This document shows, one piece after another, positions 32,553-43,620 of a stretch of DNA of 64,000 bases. A model generated the notes under the pieces. It saw nothing but the letters and a program-made list of their open reading frames with translations, was not told the origin of the DNA and searched no databases. A program made the translations under genes and the position numbers. Source of the stretch: Heterostelium album PN500 (taxonomy: Eukaryota > Evosea > Eumycetozoa > Acytosteliales > Acytosteliaceae); the NCBI RefSeq assembly GCF_000004825.1, contig NW_008805068.1, positions 1,612,001-1,676,000 on the forward strand, read 5' to 3'. Positions within the stretch are counted from its first letter, which is position 1, and every line of letters begins with the position of its first letter.

Positions 32553-34741
32553 TTAGTCGACTTGTTCCATTTGGGAGGCTTCGTTGGAAGACTCTAATGG
32601 TGGCATATCCTCAGAGGAGGAGGTGGCGACTTCTTCGGCGGCATCTTGGATTTCGAGACCCAACTTGATCATACGATGGATACGTGAGGTGAATGAGTTT
32701 GGATCATCCAAAGAGAAACCAGAGGACAACAAAGAGGTTTCGTACAACAAGTAGACGTAGTCCTTGAAGGTCTTGGCCTTTTCATTGGAACGCTTACGGA
32801 GCTCGGCAATGATTGGGTGATCTGGGTTGATTTCCAAAGTCTTCTTGGAGGTCATGTAGGTGGACATGGAGTTGTCACGCAAGGCTTGAGCCTTCATGAT
32901 ACGCTCCATATTGGAGGACCAACCGAATTCACCGGTGACCAAAACACATGGTGATTGGACGATACGGTTGGAAACGACGACCTTCTCAACCTTGTCTCCG
33001 AGGACGTCCTTGATCTCCTTGCAGAGCTCTTCGTTGTCTTTCTTGTCGTTTTCGGCCTTTTGCTTCTCCTCTTCGGTTTCCTCGAGCTTCAAACCTTCCT
33101 TGGTGATGGAGACGAGCTTCTTACCGTCGAACTCCTTGAGTTGTTGGACGGCGTACTCATCGATTGGGTCAACCATGTAGATGACTTCGAGGGACTTCTT
33201 CTTGAGGGCTTCAACGAATGGTGAGTTCTCGACGGTCTTCTTTGATTCACCGGTGATGTAATAGATGTCCTTTTGGTTCTCCTTCATACGGGCAACGTAC
33301 TCCTTGAGGGTGGCGAAATCGTCACCAGACTTTGAGGTTTGGTAACGGAGCAAGTCGGCCAACTTCTCTCTGTTTTGGGTGTCTTCGTGGATACCGAGCT
33401 TCAAGTTCTTGGCAAAGGCTTCGTAGAACTTCTTGTAGTCGTCCTTGTTTTCGGCGATCTCGGCAAACATCTCGAGACACTTCTTGACCAAATTCTTACG
33501 GATGACCTTGAGGATCTTGTTTTGTTGGAGGGTCTCACGAGAGATGTTCAATGGGAGATCTTCAGAGTCGACGATACCACGGACAAAGTTGAGGTACTCT
33601 GGGATCAACTCTTGACAGTTGTCCATAATGAAAACACGCTTGACGTACAACTTGATGTTGTTGTGCTTCTTCTTTGATTCGAACAAATCGAATGGGGCTC
33701 TCTTTGGTACAAAGAGGATCGACTTGAACTCGAGTTGACCTTCGACAGAGAAATGCTTATGGGCCAATGGCTCTTCCCAGTCGTTGGAGATTGACTTGTA
33801 GAAAGCAGTGTATTCCTCCTTGGTGACGTCATTTGGATTCTTGGTCCAGATTGGCTTGGTCTTGTTGAGGATCTCGAATTCGTGGGTGGTTTCCTTGACC
33901 TTCTTCTTGTCCTTCTTCTCCTCATCCTCTTCGATCTCTTCGATCTTGGCGCTGGATGATTCGTCTTCGGTCTTCTCTTCGGTCTTTGGCTCTTCAACTT
34001 CCTTCTCGACCTCCTTGGTGACGTAGAGGGAGATTGGGTATTGGATGAACTCTGAGTGTTTCTTGACCAAATTCTTAATCTTTTGCTCGTCCAAGTAGTC
34101 GAGTTGATCTTCCTTCATATGTAAAACAATCTTGGTACCACGACCCAATGGCTCGGTGTGGTCGAGGGCAACGGTGAACTCACCACCGGCAGATGACTCC
34201 CAGACGTATTGCTCGTCGTCGTTGTTCTTTGAGTGGACGATGACAGTGTCGGCAACCAAGTAGGCAGAGTAGAAACCAACACCGAATTGACCGATCATAG
34301 ATACATCGGCAGCACCAGATTGGAGTTGCTCCATGAATGACTTGGTACCAGAGTTGGCAATGGTACCGAGGTTCTTTACCAAATCAGCCTTGGTCATACC
34401 AACACCGGAATCAATAATAGTCAAAGTCTTGGCTTCCTTGTTTGGGATGATCTTAATCTCCAACTCTCTCTTTGAGTCCAAAACAGAGACATCGGACAAT
34501 GATTGATAACGGATCTTATCCAAAGCATCAGAGGCATTGGAAATGAGTTCTCTCAAGAATACTTCCTTATTGGAATAGAAAGTATTGATGATCAAACTCA
34601 TCAACTGATTAATCTCAGCTTGGAATGTGAATCTAAATACAACAAATACAAAATAAAATTAGTTTTTTATTCAAAAACATCCACAATATTATGTTAAAAT
34701 ATTTTCTTTCTTTATTCTTACCTTTCGACTTCTCCAGACAT
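32553..34741 (-). CDS. hspD: cytosolic Hsp90
   Basis: Two exons (34741-34722, a 20-base start exon, and 34632-32553) give 699 residues. The N-terminal ATPase domain has the Bergerat signatures [32 protein letters not shown] and [14 protein letters not shown] charged Glu/Lys linker occupies ~210-260; the middle domain has [20 protein letters not shown] and the catalytic arginine context [13 protein letters not shown]; the C-terminal dimerisation domain follows. The absence of a signal peptide and the ending of MEQVD type mark the cytosolic form. The canonical tail is MEEVD; here the third-last acidic residue is Gln (CAA). The codon use is the most biased in the window, as expected of a highly expressed gene. 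The symbol follows the D. discoideum cytosolic Hsp90. Confidence 0.97.
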
Positions 34742-35324
34742 TTTATATATATTATGTATTTATAATAAAATATTGACAACTATATATTTTGTAGAGTAAA
34801 TAAATTGTTAGAATACTACTATTAATATTAAAAAAGGAATAAGTTTATCTATTTATTATACATTACCTTAGAAAGATAAAATTAATTATTATTCAAAATT
34901 AGAGCAAAATTTTAAAGAACAAAAAACCTTGAGTCAAATCTTTTATAGCTTGATGTAGAACCTATTGAGATTCATGTTCAATAATTTTTTTAAAAAAATT
35001 AATTTTTTAGTTTATACATGAAATCTGTCGAATTTTTGATTGGAATTTCATCCTAATTTCACCAAAATTTGCCAAATGAAAATTTACAGAAATTTAATGA
35101 AAAAAAAATTTAATTAAAAAAAAAAAACAAAAAGGTCAAAAAAAGTTTTAATTTAATTTTTAATCTAAATTGACAAGTTTAAAATTAGATTTATAACTTG
35201 AGATTTCAATTCTTTGATATTACAAACAGTTATTTTAAGAAATATTTTTTAAAAATAATTCTCCCTTTGTGATTAAAGATTTGTGATTTTTTTTTTGTTC
35301 AATTGATCAAAGATAGTAATAAAA
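34742..35324. other. Hsp90 leader and gap before the ankyrin pair
   Basis: A/T-rich. The Hsp90 upstream region likely holds heat-shock elements, but I found no clean inverted GAA/TTC triplet array; scattered TTC and GAA occur at about 35040-35095. Nothing else was recognised. Confidence 0.4.
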
Positions 35325-36626
35325 ATGAATAAAGAATTATTTCTGAAGTTATTTAAAAATAAAATATTAAAGATCGATTTCAATGAAATTACAATCAACT
35401 TCAATCCGATTGTCAAGAATCTCTCATCAATTAGCGATCCATTGGGAATTATCAAGTGGGTACATCAACGCTTTAAAAAACTCTCCCATTCAAATGGTTT
35501 GATGGACGGTGCACTTTCTATAGGTTGTTTGGACTTGATTAAATGGATTCATGAGAAAAATAAATAAATATTTACAGTTCAATCAACCAAGTTTATGCAC
35601 CCATTCAGCAATTAGTAGAGCAGCCAGAGCCAACAACCTGGAAATGGTGAAATGGATACACGAGAATGGAGTTAAAGGAAGTCCTAGGGAAGCGATAGAC
35701 TACGCTTGTGAAAACAACAATATCGAGATGGTCAAAAGGTTGAATGAGAATAGAACTGAAGGTGCTTCATTTGTATCGATCGTTCACTCTATTGCCAACA
35801 ACAATTTCGAAATGTTTCAATATCTATTGGAGAATGTTTTCAACAGAATCATTCATGACGATCGCGATGAATCATTTATCTTTTATTGCAGTAATACCTC
35901 ACAAGAAGCAATGTCCAATTCTTTCTTCAGTTTGATCAAGCAACATGACTTTACACTAGATTGCTCAGGATCTCATAACTATAGTATTAGTAAAACGTTG
36001 GAAATTGCCTCTCAGAAAGGTTGTTTAGATTTGGTCCGTGTGAAGGTGCCTCATTTGTATCGATCGTTCATTCCATTATCAACAACAATTTCGAAATGTT
36101 TCAATATCTATTGGAGAATGTTTTTGGCAGAGTCATTCATAAGGATCGCGATGAATCGTTTATCTTTTGCTGCAACAATACCTCGCAGGAATCAATGTCC
36201 AATTATTTCTTCGGCTTGATGGAACAACATGACTTTACACAATATTGCTCAGGAACTTATGATATTTCCCAAATTCTGGATATTTCTACCGAGAAAGGTT
36301 GTTTAGATTTGGTCCGTAGTTACTTCGAGGTGGGCAAACTTGGTAAAAGTGATATCATCGATATGCCATTATTTTATGCGTTGTTCTATGGCCACTTGAA
36401 TATCGTAAAATATTTCATCGAGATTCAAAAGGAGAAATGGGATGCCTCACACCTTTCCTATGCACTTGGCCGTGGTAACTTTGGTGTTGCTGACATCTTT
36501 TTCGAAAATACAGCAACATCCGAAATCAAAGAAATTGTTATTCCAGACCATATAGATCATACCGAAAATAATGAATTAATGGATCAGTTTTTGGAAAACT
36601 ATCAATATATCTTTGATTCAATGTAA
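35325..36626 (+). pseudogene. broken copy of the ankyrin-type gene at 36950-38842
   Basis: Begins with the same MNKELFLKLFKNKILKID as the intact neighbour, then jumps to FNEITINFNPIVKNLSSISD, so about 200 codons are missing. A second jump, after IKWIHEKN, leads to KYLQFNQPSLCTHSAISRAA and a change of frame. After GCLDLVR (about 36038) the sequence returns to an EGASFVSIVHSI segment already used at about 35757, a partial duplication of roughly 280 bases, again with a frame change. The end (KGCLDLVRSYFEVGKLGKSD ... YQYIFDSM) matches the intact gene. The rest stays highly similar, so the decay is recent. Confidence 0.85.
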
Positions 36627-36949
36627 CAATATTAACTATTGTTCATTAAATTAACATATAAATCAACACAAAATACTTATGTTCATCTCTAATTTTATAA
36701 TATTTCTTTTATAAAACCAAAGTTTATTTTATTTGTGATCGATTGTTTCTAGAAAATAAAACCAACTTTCATTTCATTAAAATCTATCTACAAAGAAAGT
36801 ATTTGATAAACTAAAAAAAGGAATAAAATCTCATGCCTCATTTTGTCAAGTTTTATTTGTATTTTTTTTTATGAAAAAAAATCCCTTCCTAAAAATATCT
36901 CCCTGCACAAATATTAATAAAAAAAATATCAAAGATAATAAGAATAAAG
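36627..36949. other. spacer between the two ankyrin-type copies
   Basis: 323 bases, A/T-rich, with AATAAA-like signals and a poly-T tract. It resembles the region before the pseudogene (both have GAT-rich leaders just before ATGAATAAAGAATT), consistent with duplication of promoter plus gene. Confidence 0.5.
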
Positions 36950-38842
36950 ATGAATAAAGAATTGTTTCTAAAGTTATTTAAAAATAAAATATTAAAGATC
37001 GATATATTTAAACAAGTTAGTCAATTAAATCAATATCAATCTTATGAATCATATACTTGGAAAGATCTTCAACAAAGATTCGATTTGTTGATCAAGTTTG
37101 GCTATATCGATCAGTTTAAACTCTTTCTTAAAAAGTATCAACAGAATCGAGTGAACGAGGTGAATAGTTTTTCAGTGATCTACTACGAGTCGATCAGAGT
37201 ATCAATTAGATTTGCAAAGTTAGATATAGTTAAAATGCTTTTAGAAGAATTTAAATTCAAGTTAAGTGACTATGTAAAACCAAGTATCATGATGAGACAA
37301 GCATCTCTATCTGGAAGTTTGGAGATGTTATTGTTTTTAGATCAACAAAGCTCAATTGATTGGCAACTCAGTGATTATATTGAAGCTTTCAACAAATCAC
37401 CAATCAATTCAGATCTTGAAGTTGTCAAGTGGCTATATGATAAGTTAAAACCTGTATTAAGAGAAAGTGGAAGCAAAATGCAACTCATTGATAAAGATAG
37501 TATATATGAATTGACAGCAAAGAAAGGAAAGACTGATATTTTCAAATGGTTGATGGAGTCTGATTTAAAGATTGATAACTATCAGGATGTAATTCAAGTT
37601 GCATGTTCAAATGGAAACATTACATTTCTCAACTATTTAATCGATAATTATTCTAATTTAATCGATTTCAATGAAATTACAATCAACTTCAATGAAATTG
37701 CCAAGAATCTCTCATCAATTAGCGATCTATTCGGAATTATCAAGTGGGTACATCAACACTTCAACAAGTTCATATATGCAACTGATTTGATGGATAGTGC
37801 ATTAAAAATTGGCTGTTTCGATTCGATTAAATGGCTTCATGAGAATCGAACTGAAGGCTTCACTCATGGTGGTATGAAGAGTATATTCAAATGTTCTTTG
37901 GAAACATTGAACTGGATCAAAATGAATAGATCCGAAAGGTTTCCAACTGAAGCAGTCGACTATGCTGGTTTTGGATCTTTGGAAAAGTTGAAATGGCTTC
38001 ACGAGAATTCAACAAATGGTTTCACTGAAAAAGCAATTGAAAATGCAGCATTCGCCAACAAGTTTGATTCAGTTAAATATTTACAGTTCAATCAACCAAG
38101 TTTATGCACCCATTCAGCAATTAGTAGAGCAGCCAGAGCCAACAACCTGGAAATGGTGAAATGGATACACGGGAATGGAGTTGAAGGAAAACGAAAAGAT
38201 ACGATCGACTATGCTTGTGAAAACAACAATATCGAGATGGTCAAATGGTTGAATGAGAATACAACCGAAGGTGTCTCATATATATCGATCGTTCATTCCA
38301 TTATCAACAATAATTTCGAAATGTTTCAATATCTATTGGAGAATGTTTTTGGCAAAATCGTTCATAAGGATCGCGATGAACCATTTATCTTTTGCTGCAA
38401 CAATACCTCACAAGAAGCAATGTCCAATTATTTCTTCGGTTTGATGGAACAACATTTCTTTACACAATATGCCTCGGGATCTCATTATATTTCTAATATA
38501 GTCGAGGTTGCTTCTGAGAAAGGTTGTTTAGATTTGGTCCGTAGTTACTTCGAGGTGGGCAAACTTGGTAAAAGTGATAGCATCGATATGCCATTATTTT
38601 ATGCAGCTCTCTACAACCACTTGGATATCGTAAAATATTTCATCGAAATTCAAAAGGAGAAATGGGATGCCTCACATCTTTCCTATGCACTTGACATGGG
38701 TAACTTTGGTGTGGTTGACTTTTTTTTCGAAAATACACCAACATCCGAATTCAATGAAATTGTTAGTCCAGTTCAAACAGATCATAACGATTCAACTAAT
38801 CAGTTTTTTGAAAATTATCAGTATATCTTTGGCATAAAGTAA
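36950..38842 (+). CDS. dictyostelid ankyrin-repeat-type protein, 630 residues
   Basis: A single exon. The N-terminus MNKELFLKLFKNKILK is typical of a large dictyostelid family of intronless ankyrin-like proteins. About 15 degenerate ankyrin helices follow, recognisable as repeated units of the form A...GNLEMVKWLHEN-x-(T/S)-E-G (for example NNNIEMVKWLNENTTEG, SGSLEMLLFLDQ, YNHLDIVKYFIEIQKEK). There is no signal peptide, membrane helix or enzymatic domain. These repeats mediate protein binding; the partner is unknown. The upstream pseudogene shows the locus duplicates in tandem. Confidence 0.87.
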   Translation: MNKELFLKLFKNKILKIDIFKQVSQLNQYQSYESYTWKDLQQRFDLLIKFGYIDQFKLFLKKYQQNRVNEVNSFSVIYYESIRVSIRFAKLDIVKMLLEEFKFKLSDYVKPSIMMRQASLSGSLEMLLFLDQQSSIDWQLSDYIEAFNKSPINSDLEVVKWLYDKLKPVLRESGSKMQLIDKDSIYELTAKKGKTDIFKWLMESDLKIDNYQDVIQVACSNGNITFLNYLIDNYSNLIDFNEITINFNEIAKNLSSISDLFGIIKWVHQHFNKFIYATDLMDSALKIGCFDSIKWLHENRTEGFTHGGMKSIFKCSLETLNWIKMNRSERFPTEAVDYAGFGSLEKLKWLHENSTNGFTEKAIENAAFANKFDSVKYLQFNQPSLCTHSAISRAARANNLEMVKWIHGNGVEGKRKDTIDYACENNNIEMVKWLNENTTEGVSYISIVHSIINNNFEMFQYLLENVFGKIVHKDRDEPFIFCCNNTSQEAMSNYFFGLMEQHFFTQYASGSHYISNIVEVASEKGCLDLVRSYFEVGKLGKSDSIDMPLFYAALYNHLDIVKYFIEIQKEKWDASHLSYALDMGNFGVVDFFFENTPTSEFNEIVSPVQTDHNDSTNQFFENYQYIFGIK

Positions 38843-38961
38843 GAATATTAACGCCATTGTACTTTAAATTTGTTAACTGCAGATTTATATAAAAAAACAA
38901 CTTTTATAAATACACATTATACCTCTTTAATAAACAAACATAATTAATATACTTTTATTAT

Positions 38962-40779
38962 TTAATATATTAGTTTATTGCTTTCAATATCTAAAACTAA
39001 TGATGGACATCTCCATCTTTCACCAACGAATCCGTCTAAGGAGCTATCCCATATGTTATCTTGAATTGAGTAACGATGATTTCCATATTTAGTACCACCA
39101 AGAATATATATGTAGCTATCCAAATATGAAGTACGATATACCATCGATAGATAATAGACATTGGCTTCCAAAGGCTTGAGTTGGGTGACTTTATTGGCAG
39201 CGACATCGAACTTAATGAATCGTTTGTCGTGTGAATAGAGGTAGATATTACCTTGACCATCGGTGCAGGCCATATGTGTTTTATCAAACAATTGATCTAT
39301 TTCATATTTGTTGAGTACATTGTTCGAAGGATCGTATATATAAATCGATTTTTCATTTCTAGAGAATGAATATAACTTTCCTTTGTGGAATATCGTTATG
39401 ATATGAGGACCTTCAGTTCCGAATGCTTTGAGGTGTCTTTTGAACTTCTGGGTGCTGATGTTGAAGATATCTAATCGCGATTGTTTGTGTCCGTTAACCA
39501 AATAGATTTGATCTTGGCCGTCAAAGCACGCCGAGATCCAGTAGCTAGGATTGATGCCTTTCATCAGACCTACTTCACACGATTTCTGTGTTACAGAGTA
39601 TTTAAAGTATTGATTAGTATTGGAGACACCTCCGAATGCATAGACAGTGTCACCGACTGCGACCATTGAGTTTTGACAACTAATGAATCCAAACTTGGTA
39701 ATAGTCTTATGGTAGGAAGAGTAGGGGGAAACTGAGATATCAATAACACTTAAACATTGATCTCTGTCGGTAGTGACAAGATAGGTGGTGGGAGATAATG
39801 ACTTGGCAACTGTTGGAATTTGTTTTCGGAGATCTTCTATTCTTTCCAACTCGGTTTTTTGCTCAATCGATAATTGTATTGAATTTTCAATGACTTTGTT
39901 GAGTGTGACATTGTCAAATGGATTAGTAGTTAATCTACATTGGCACACCATTTGTGAAGCAAATATATTTCCAGAAAATTGGGAGTAATGCTTCAATATC
40001 GAGTCTAATATCAATGAATCAAAGCTGTCTTGATAGGTTGACAATTGACTTGCCATTTGTTTCTTTTGACTTTCGGAGAAGTCGAATATTGTATCACTAT
40101 TCTTTCTGACGAATGTGCTTAATGATGTACTTTCACCGACCGATCTAGCAATGTATATCGTTGAATATCGATCAGTTGTATCACTTGATACTGATGGATC
40201 CTCAATCGACATATCATTAACTTGTTGTTCAACAATGATTTCATTGTCTACCGATGATCTATTACTACTGTTACTATTACGACTTATATTGATGATATTT
40301 ACTAGGTTTTTGAGTTCACTAGTATTGTTCTCGATTTGAGATATCATCAAATCTCTTTTTTCAACTAGTTTATTCTTTAGTTTTTTTTCCTCAACCATAA
40401 GATATTGATATAGTTTTTCAAAGTGTTGTGATATTTCAGCTTCTGTTGACATTATTTTCTGATAAGAAACCGCCGACTCTCGTATATTTCTCCAAATATC
40501 TTTTAATCTTTTATCTATAAAACTATTGCTATTCGAATTATTATTGTTATTATTACTATTGTTATCACTACAACTATTGATATTATTATTTAGACAATTA
40601 TTTAAACTAAATTTGATATCATCGATATGATCACACTTATGAGAATTTAGACTAAATTGATTGTTATGATGTACCAGACATCTTGAACAAAACAATTTAT
40701 TGCATTGATAGCAAATTATTTCAAATTCTCTTTGGTGATCTTCACACCCGAAATTTTTAGTACTATTATTACTATCCAT
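38962..40779 (-). CDS. B-box zinc-finger, coiled-coil, kelch-like propeller protein
   Basis: A single exon of 605 residues starting MDSNNSTKNFGCEDHQ. Residues 12-50 form a B-box: CEDHQREFEIICYQCNKLFC then C and H ligands to HKCDHID. An Asn/Ser run precedes a coiled coil (FEKLYQYLMVEEKKLKNKLV ...) over ~100-180. The C-terminal ~280 residues are a kelch/galactose-oxidase-like beta-propeller (VYAFGGVSNTNQYFKY, YILGGTKYGNHRYSIQDNIW). This is a large dictyostelid family with TRIM-like layout but no RING, so ligase activity is not expected; function is unknown. The start codon lies only 139 bases from the RBBP5 start on the other strand, so the two share a promoter. The longer upstream frame is poly-Lys and noncoding. 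Confidence 0.87.
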   Translation of the reverse strand: MDSNNSTKNFGCEDHQREFEIICYQCNKLFCSRCLVHHNNQFSLNSHKCDHIDDIKFSLNNCLNNNINSCSDNNSNNNNNNSNSNSFIDKRLKDIWRNIRESAVSYQKIMSTEAEISQHFEKLYQYLMVEEKKLKNKLVEKRDLMISQIENNTSELKNLVNIINISRNSNSSNRSSVDNEIIVEQQVNDMSIEDPSVSSDTTDRYSTIYIARSVGESTSLSTFVRKNSDTIFDFSESQKKQMASQLSTYQDSFDSLILDSILKHYSQFSGNIFASQMVCQCRLTTNPFDNVTLNKVIENSIQLSIEQKTELERIEDLRKQIPTVAKSLSPTTYLVTTDRDQCLSVIDISVSPYSSYHKTITKFGFISCQNSMVAVGDTVYAFGGVSNTNQYFKYSVTQKSCEVGLMKGINPSYWISACFDGQDQIYLVNGHKQSRLDIFNISTQKFKRHLKAFGTEGPHIITIFHKGKLYSFSRNEKSIYIYDPSNNVLNKYEIDQLFDKTHMACTDGQGNIYLYSHDKRFIKFDVAANKVTQLKPLEANVYYLSMVYRTSYLDSYIYILGGTKYGNHRYSIQDNIWDSSLDGFVGERWRCPSLVLDIESNKLIY

Positions 40780-40918
40780 TGATAGTATATTTATTGATGA
40801 TTTTATTTGTTTTTTTTTTTTTTTTTTTTTAAGAAGTATTTTTTGAATCAAAAGAATTTGATTAAAAAAACAATAAACAAATTAATTTATTTTCATGATT
40901 AATCTATTTTAATAAAAG
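40780..40918. promoter_or_regulatory. 139-base bidirectional promoter
   Basis: The start codons of the B-box/kelch gene (minus) and RBBP5 (plus) are only 139 bases apart. The spacer is A/T with a long poly-T/poly-A tract at about 40808-40830. Both transcripts must start inside it. No specific factor site is recognised. Confidence 0.6.
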
Positions 40919-42402
40919 ATGAATCTTAGCTTATTAGATCCATTTAGAATAGGAGATGTACCAGAGTCAATAGAAGATTATCTAGTGGATCATGTCGAAT
41001 CAAAAGCAAACTGTTTACAGTTCAATAGAAGAGGTTTACTGTTGGCTGTCGGTAATCAATCCGGTGTTGTAGTAATATGGGATTTCGATACAAAATCAAT
41101 ATCTAAACAATTGAAAGCTCATAAACAATGTGTAAATTCTGTTGGGTAAAACTATCATTTTCTATTATCTTGTTACTTATATATAAGTAAATCGAATACT
41201 GATACTAATACTCTTTACTTTATACATTTACTCTTAAACAACAATGTAGATGGACAAGAAACGGTAAAAGAATACTTAGTTGTAGTACCGATGGATCATT
41301 GATATTATGGAACCTAATAGATGACTCAATAGAAACAAAGATTGATTTCGAATCACCGGTACTCTTCTCTCAACTTCACCCAAGAAATAGTGATCTGTGT
41401 ATAGTTTGTCCGGCAGGATCACCACCTCTGCTGATAGAACTGTCGACCAAGAAACAAACAAAGATATGTGCAATGCCAGATCCAAATGAACCAGTTCATA
41501 GCAAGACAAAGTCGGTAGAATACAATATGATTGCATCGTTTACAAGAAAAGGAGAGAAGATCGTTGTCGGCGATTGGCGTGGACAGATCACCATTATAGA
41601 TTCAAAGAGCATGGAAGTGGAACGAACGTTTAAACTGCCGACAGCAGCCGGCGTCAAGGAGTTTCAGTTTAGTAAGAATGGAAAGTATATGTTGATCAAC
41701 TCGAACGACAAGATCATCAGGCTGTACAGTTTGGAGAATCATACGGTCGTGCGTGACTACCAAGACAATGTAAATAGAATACAATGGAAATCGTGTGGAT
41801 TCAGTAACAACTCTGAGTATATCATCGCTGGACAACACCACAAAACGATGCACACCATTTTCGTGTGGAATGTCAATGGTGGATTGGTGAAAGATCTGGA
41901 GGGTCCGAACGAAGGATTGCATCATCTCTGCTGGCATCCGCTAAGACCTATCATTCTCTCCACTTCGGCGTCGGGTATCATCTACATCTGGTCGATAGTG
42001 TACACCGCACGTTGGAGTGACTTTGCACCAGACTTTACAGAGCTGGACGAGAACGAAGAGTACATAGAGCGAGAGGATGAATTCGATGCCGATTTCGAAG
42101 ATGCCAAAGACAAGAAAGATAGAGAAGCACAAGAGAAACTAAACAAAGAAAAAGAAAAGGAAAAAGAAAAAGATGCAAACTCAATGCAAATCGATAACAA
42201 AGATAATAATAAGAATAAGGAAATTGATATAATAGATATTATGACAACAGATAAGATTTCGGAATTCAGTAGCGATGAAGAAGAAGATGTTTATATTTAT
42301 CCAACAGTACCGGAAAGAGATAACAGTAGTTTCATACATGCAAACACTGTTAATACTCAAAATATAGATAATAATGAAAATATAACAATAAACGAATCAT
42401 AA
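40919..42402 (+). CDS. RBBP5: RBBP5/SWD1, WD40 subunit of the Set1/COMPASS H3K4 methyltransferase
   Basis: Two exons (40919-41145 and 41250-42402) give 459 residues. The N-terminus MNLSLLDPF is followed by a WD40 propeller (LAVGNQSGVVVIWDF, STDGSLILWNL, VVGDWRGQITIIDS, INSNDKIIRLYSLENH, GIIYIWS). It is then followed by the RBBP5 hinge WSDFAPDFTELDENEEYIER-E-DEFD, which in other species binds the SET protein and Ash2L. The acidic and Lys-rich C-terminal tail (KEKEKEKEKDAN, SSDEEEDVYIYPTVPER) is the usual poorly conserved end. Nuclear; needed for H3K4 methylation. Confidence 0.95.
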
Positions 42403-42681
42403 ATAAAATGTAATACTCTTTCTAATCTTTTGTTTTTTTTTTTATAGTTATTATTACAACAAAAAGAAATAAACTATATATCTTTATATATATGTTTTCT
42501 TTTCTTTTTTTTTCTTTTTTCTATTGTTTTTATTATTATCTTTTATCTTTTATCTTTTTTTTTGATGATTAAACAACTCTCCGAGAGAGCAAGTATATAT
42601 GTTGAGAAAGAAAAAAAAAAAAAAAGATTATGATTATTATATATATATCTTAAAAGTTCTATTTATGATTTCAAATAACAA

Positions 42682-43620
42682 TTATTCTGCTCTTTTTGGA
42701 TCGGCATAAACAGATGGTATTCCAATGAAATGTTGAAGTGAAACAGAGTAGTATTTGGCTTCTAGTAAACTACAAATTAAAAATTGAATCCAAACGAATA
42801 CACCAAGTCCGGTGGCGATATGCCAGAGTGCGTGGAGTTGTACACCATAGATGACATATCCATCGACACAAAACTGACGCTCGATAACCCAGCATGCATA
42901 ACCAACGGCGAATGCAATGAATGCGTAGATGTAGAGGTAGACATCCGGTGACTTTCGGTCGGAGAACACTCCGATGTTCTTACGCTTGATGATGTAGAAC
43001 GAGTGGAAGATGATGTAGACAACCAATGCACCATACGATACCTGTAAGATCTTTGGCTGGTCACGAATAACAATGATCCAGACAGAGACAATCAAACCGT
43101 AGGCAGTGAGGAAGTAGGGCATGGCGTGACGCATCCAAGAGTTTCCAAGAATTCCACCTTGGTATCCACGTTTGTTGGCATCTTCACCAACTGTAACCAA
43201 AATATACAACATGATAAGTGAGGTAATGATCATAGGGAGTTCGTCAAACAACTGATTCTGATAGAGGAGGGTGGCGTGGAATGCCGCCGATCCAATACCG
43301 ACGATGGCAAGTGAGAAGAGTCCGAGATTGAGGCGACCTTTGAGTCCTAGCGATGCCAGAACCTTTAGATGATAGGTATTGTGACCAGAGAACGACGTGC
43401 AATTGGTCAGGTACATTCCGTAAAGTGCGTAGAATGTGATCACCAAACTCGACAATGTATTATAGAATTCACAGATATATGGAGACTTTACATAATTTGG
43501 TTCGCACCAATCGATCGATGACGTTGGCTTTCCCCAGTAGTAGTTTGCTGTATTCGGTTGAACAGGTGCCAATGTTTCAAACTGTGCGTTTGGGGCACTC
43601 ATCATATCCAACAATAACAT
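42682..43620 (-). CDS. acer: alkaline ceramidase (ACER/YPC1 family)
   Basis: A single exon of 312 residues with about seven membrane helices. Family signatures: YYWGKPTSSIDWCEPNYV near the N-terminus with the conserved Trp-Cys-Glu, the metal-site motif GSAAFHATLLYQNQLFDELP, and HALWHIATGLGVF near the C-terminus, whose histidines bind zinc. The enzyme hydrolyses ceramide or phytoceramide to a long-chain base and fatty acid in the ER or Golgi. A downstream Met (MMSAPNAQ) may be the true start, since it keeps all conserved parts. Confidence 0.93.
   Translation of the reverse strand: MLLLDMMSAPNAQFETLAPVQPNTANYYWGKPTSSIDWCEPNYVKSPYICEFYNTLSSLVITFYALYGMYLTNCTSFSGHNTYHLKVLASLGLKGRLNLGLFSLAIVGIGSAAFHATLLYQNQLFDELPMIITSLIMLYILVTVGEDANKRGYQGGILGNSWMRHAMPYFLTAYGLIVSVWIIVIRDQPKILQVSYGALVVYIIFHSFYIIKRKNIGVFSDRKSPDVYLYIYAFIAFAVGYACWVIERQFCVDGYVIYGVQLHALWHIATGLGVFVWIQFLICSLLEAKYYSVSLQHFIGIPSVYADPKRAE

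Noticed and set aside
32896-34026. Several long plus-strand ORFs opposite Hsp90
   Set aside because: Strong codon bias of the Hsp90 gene (few A/T-ending codons) leaves the antisense open. The minus-strand frame is unmistakable Hsp90.
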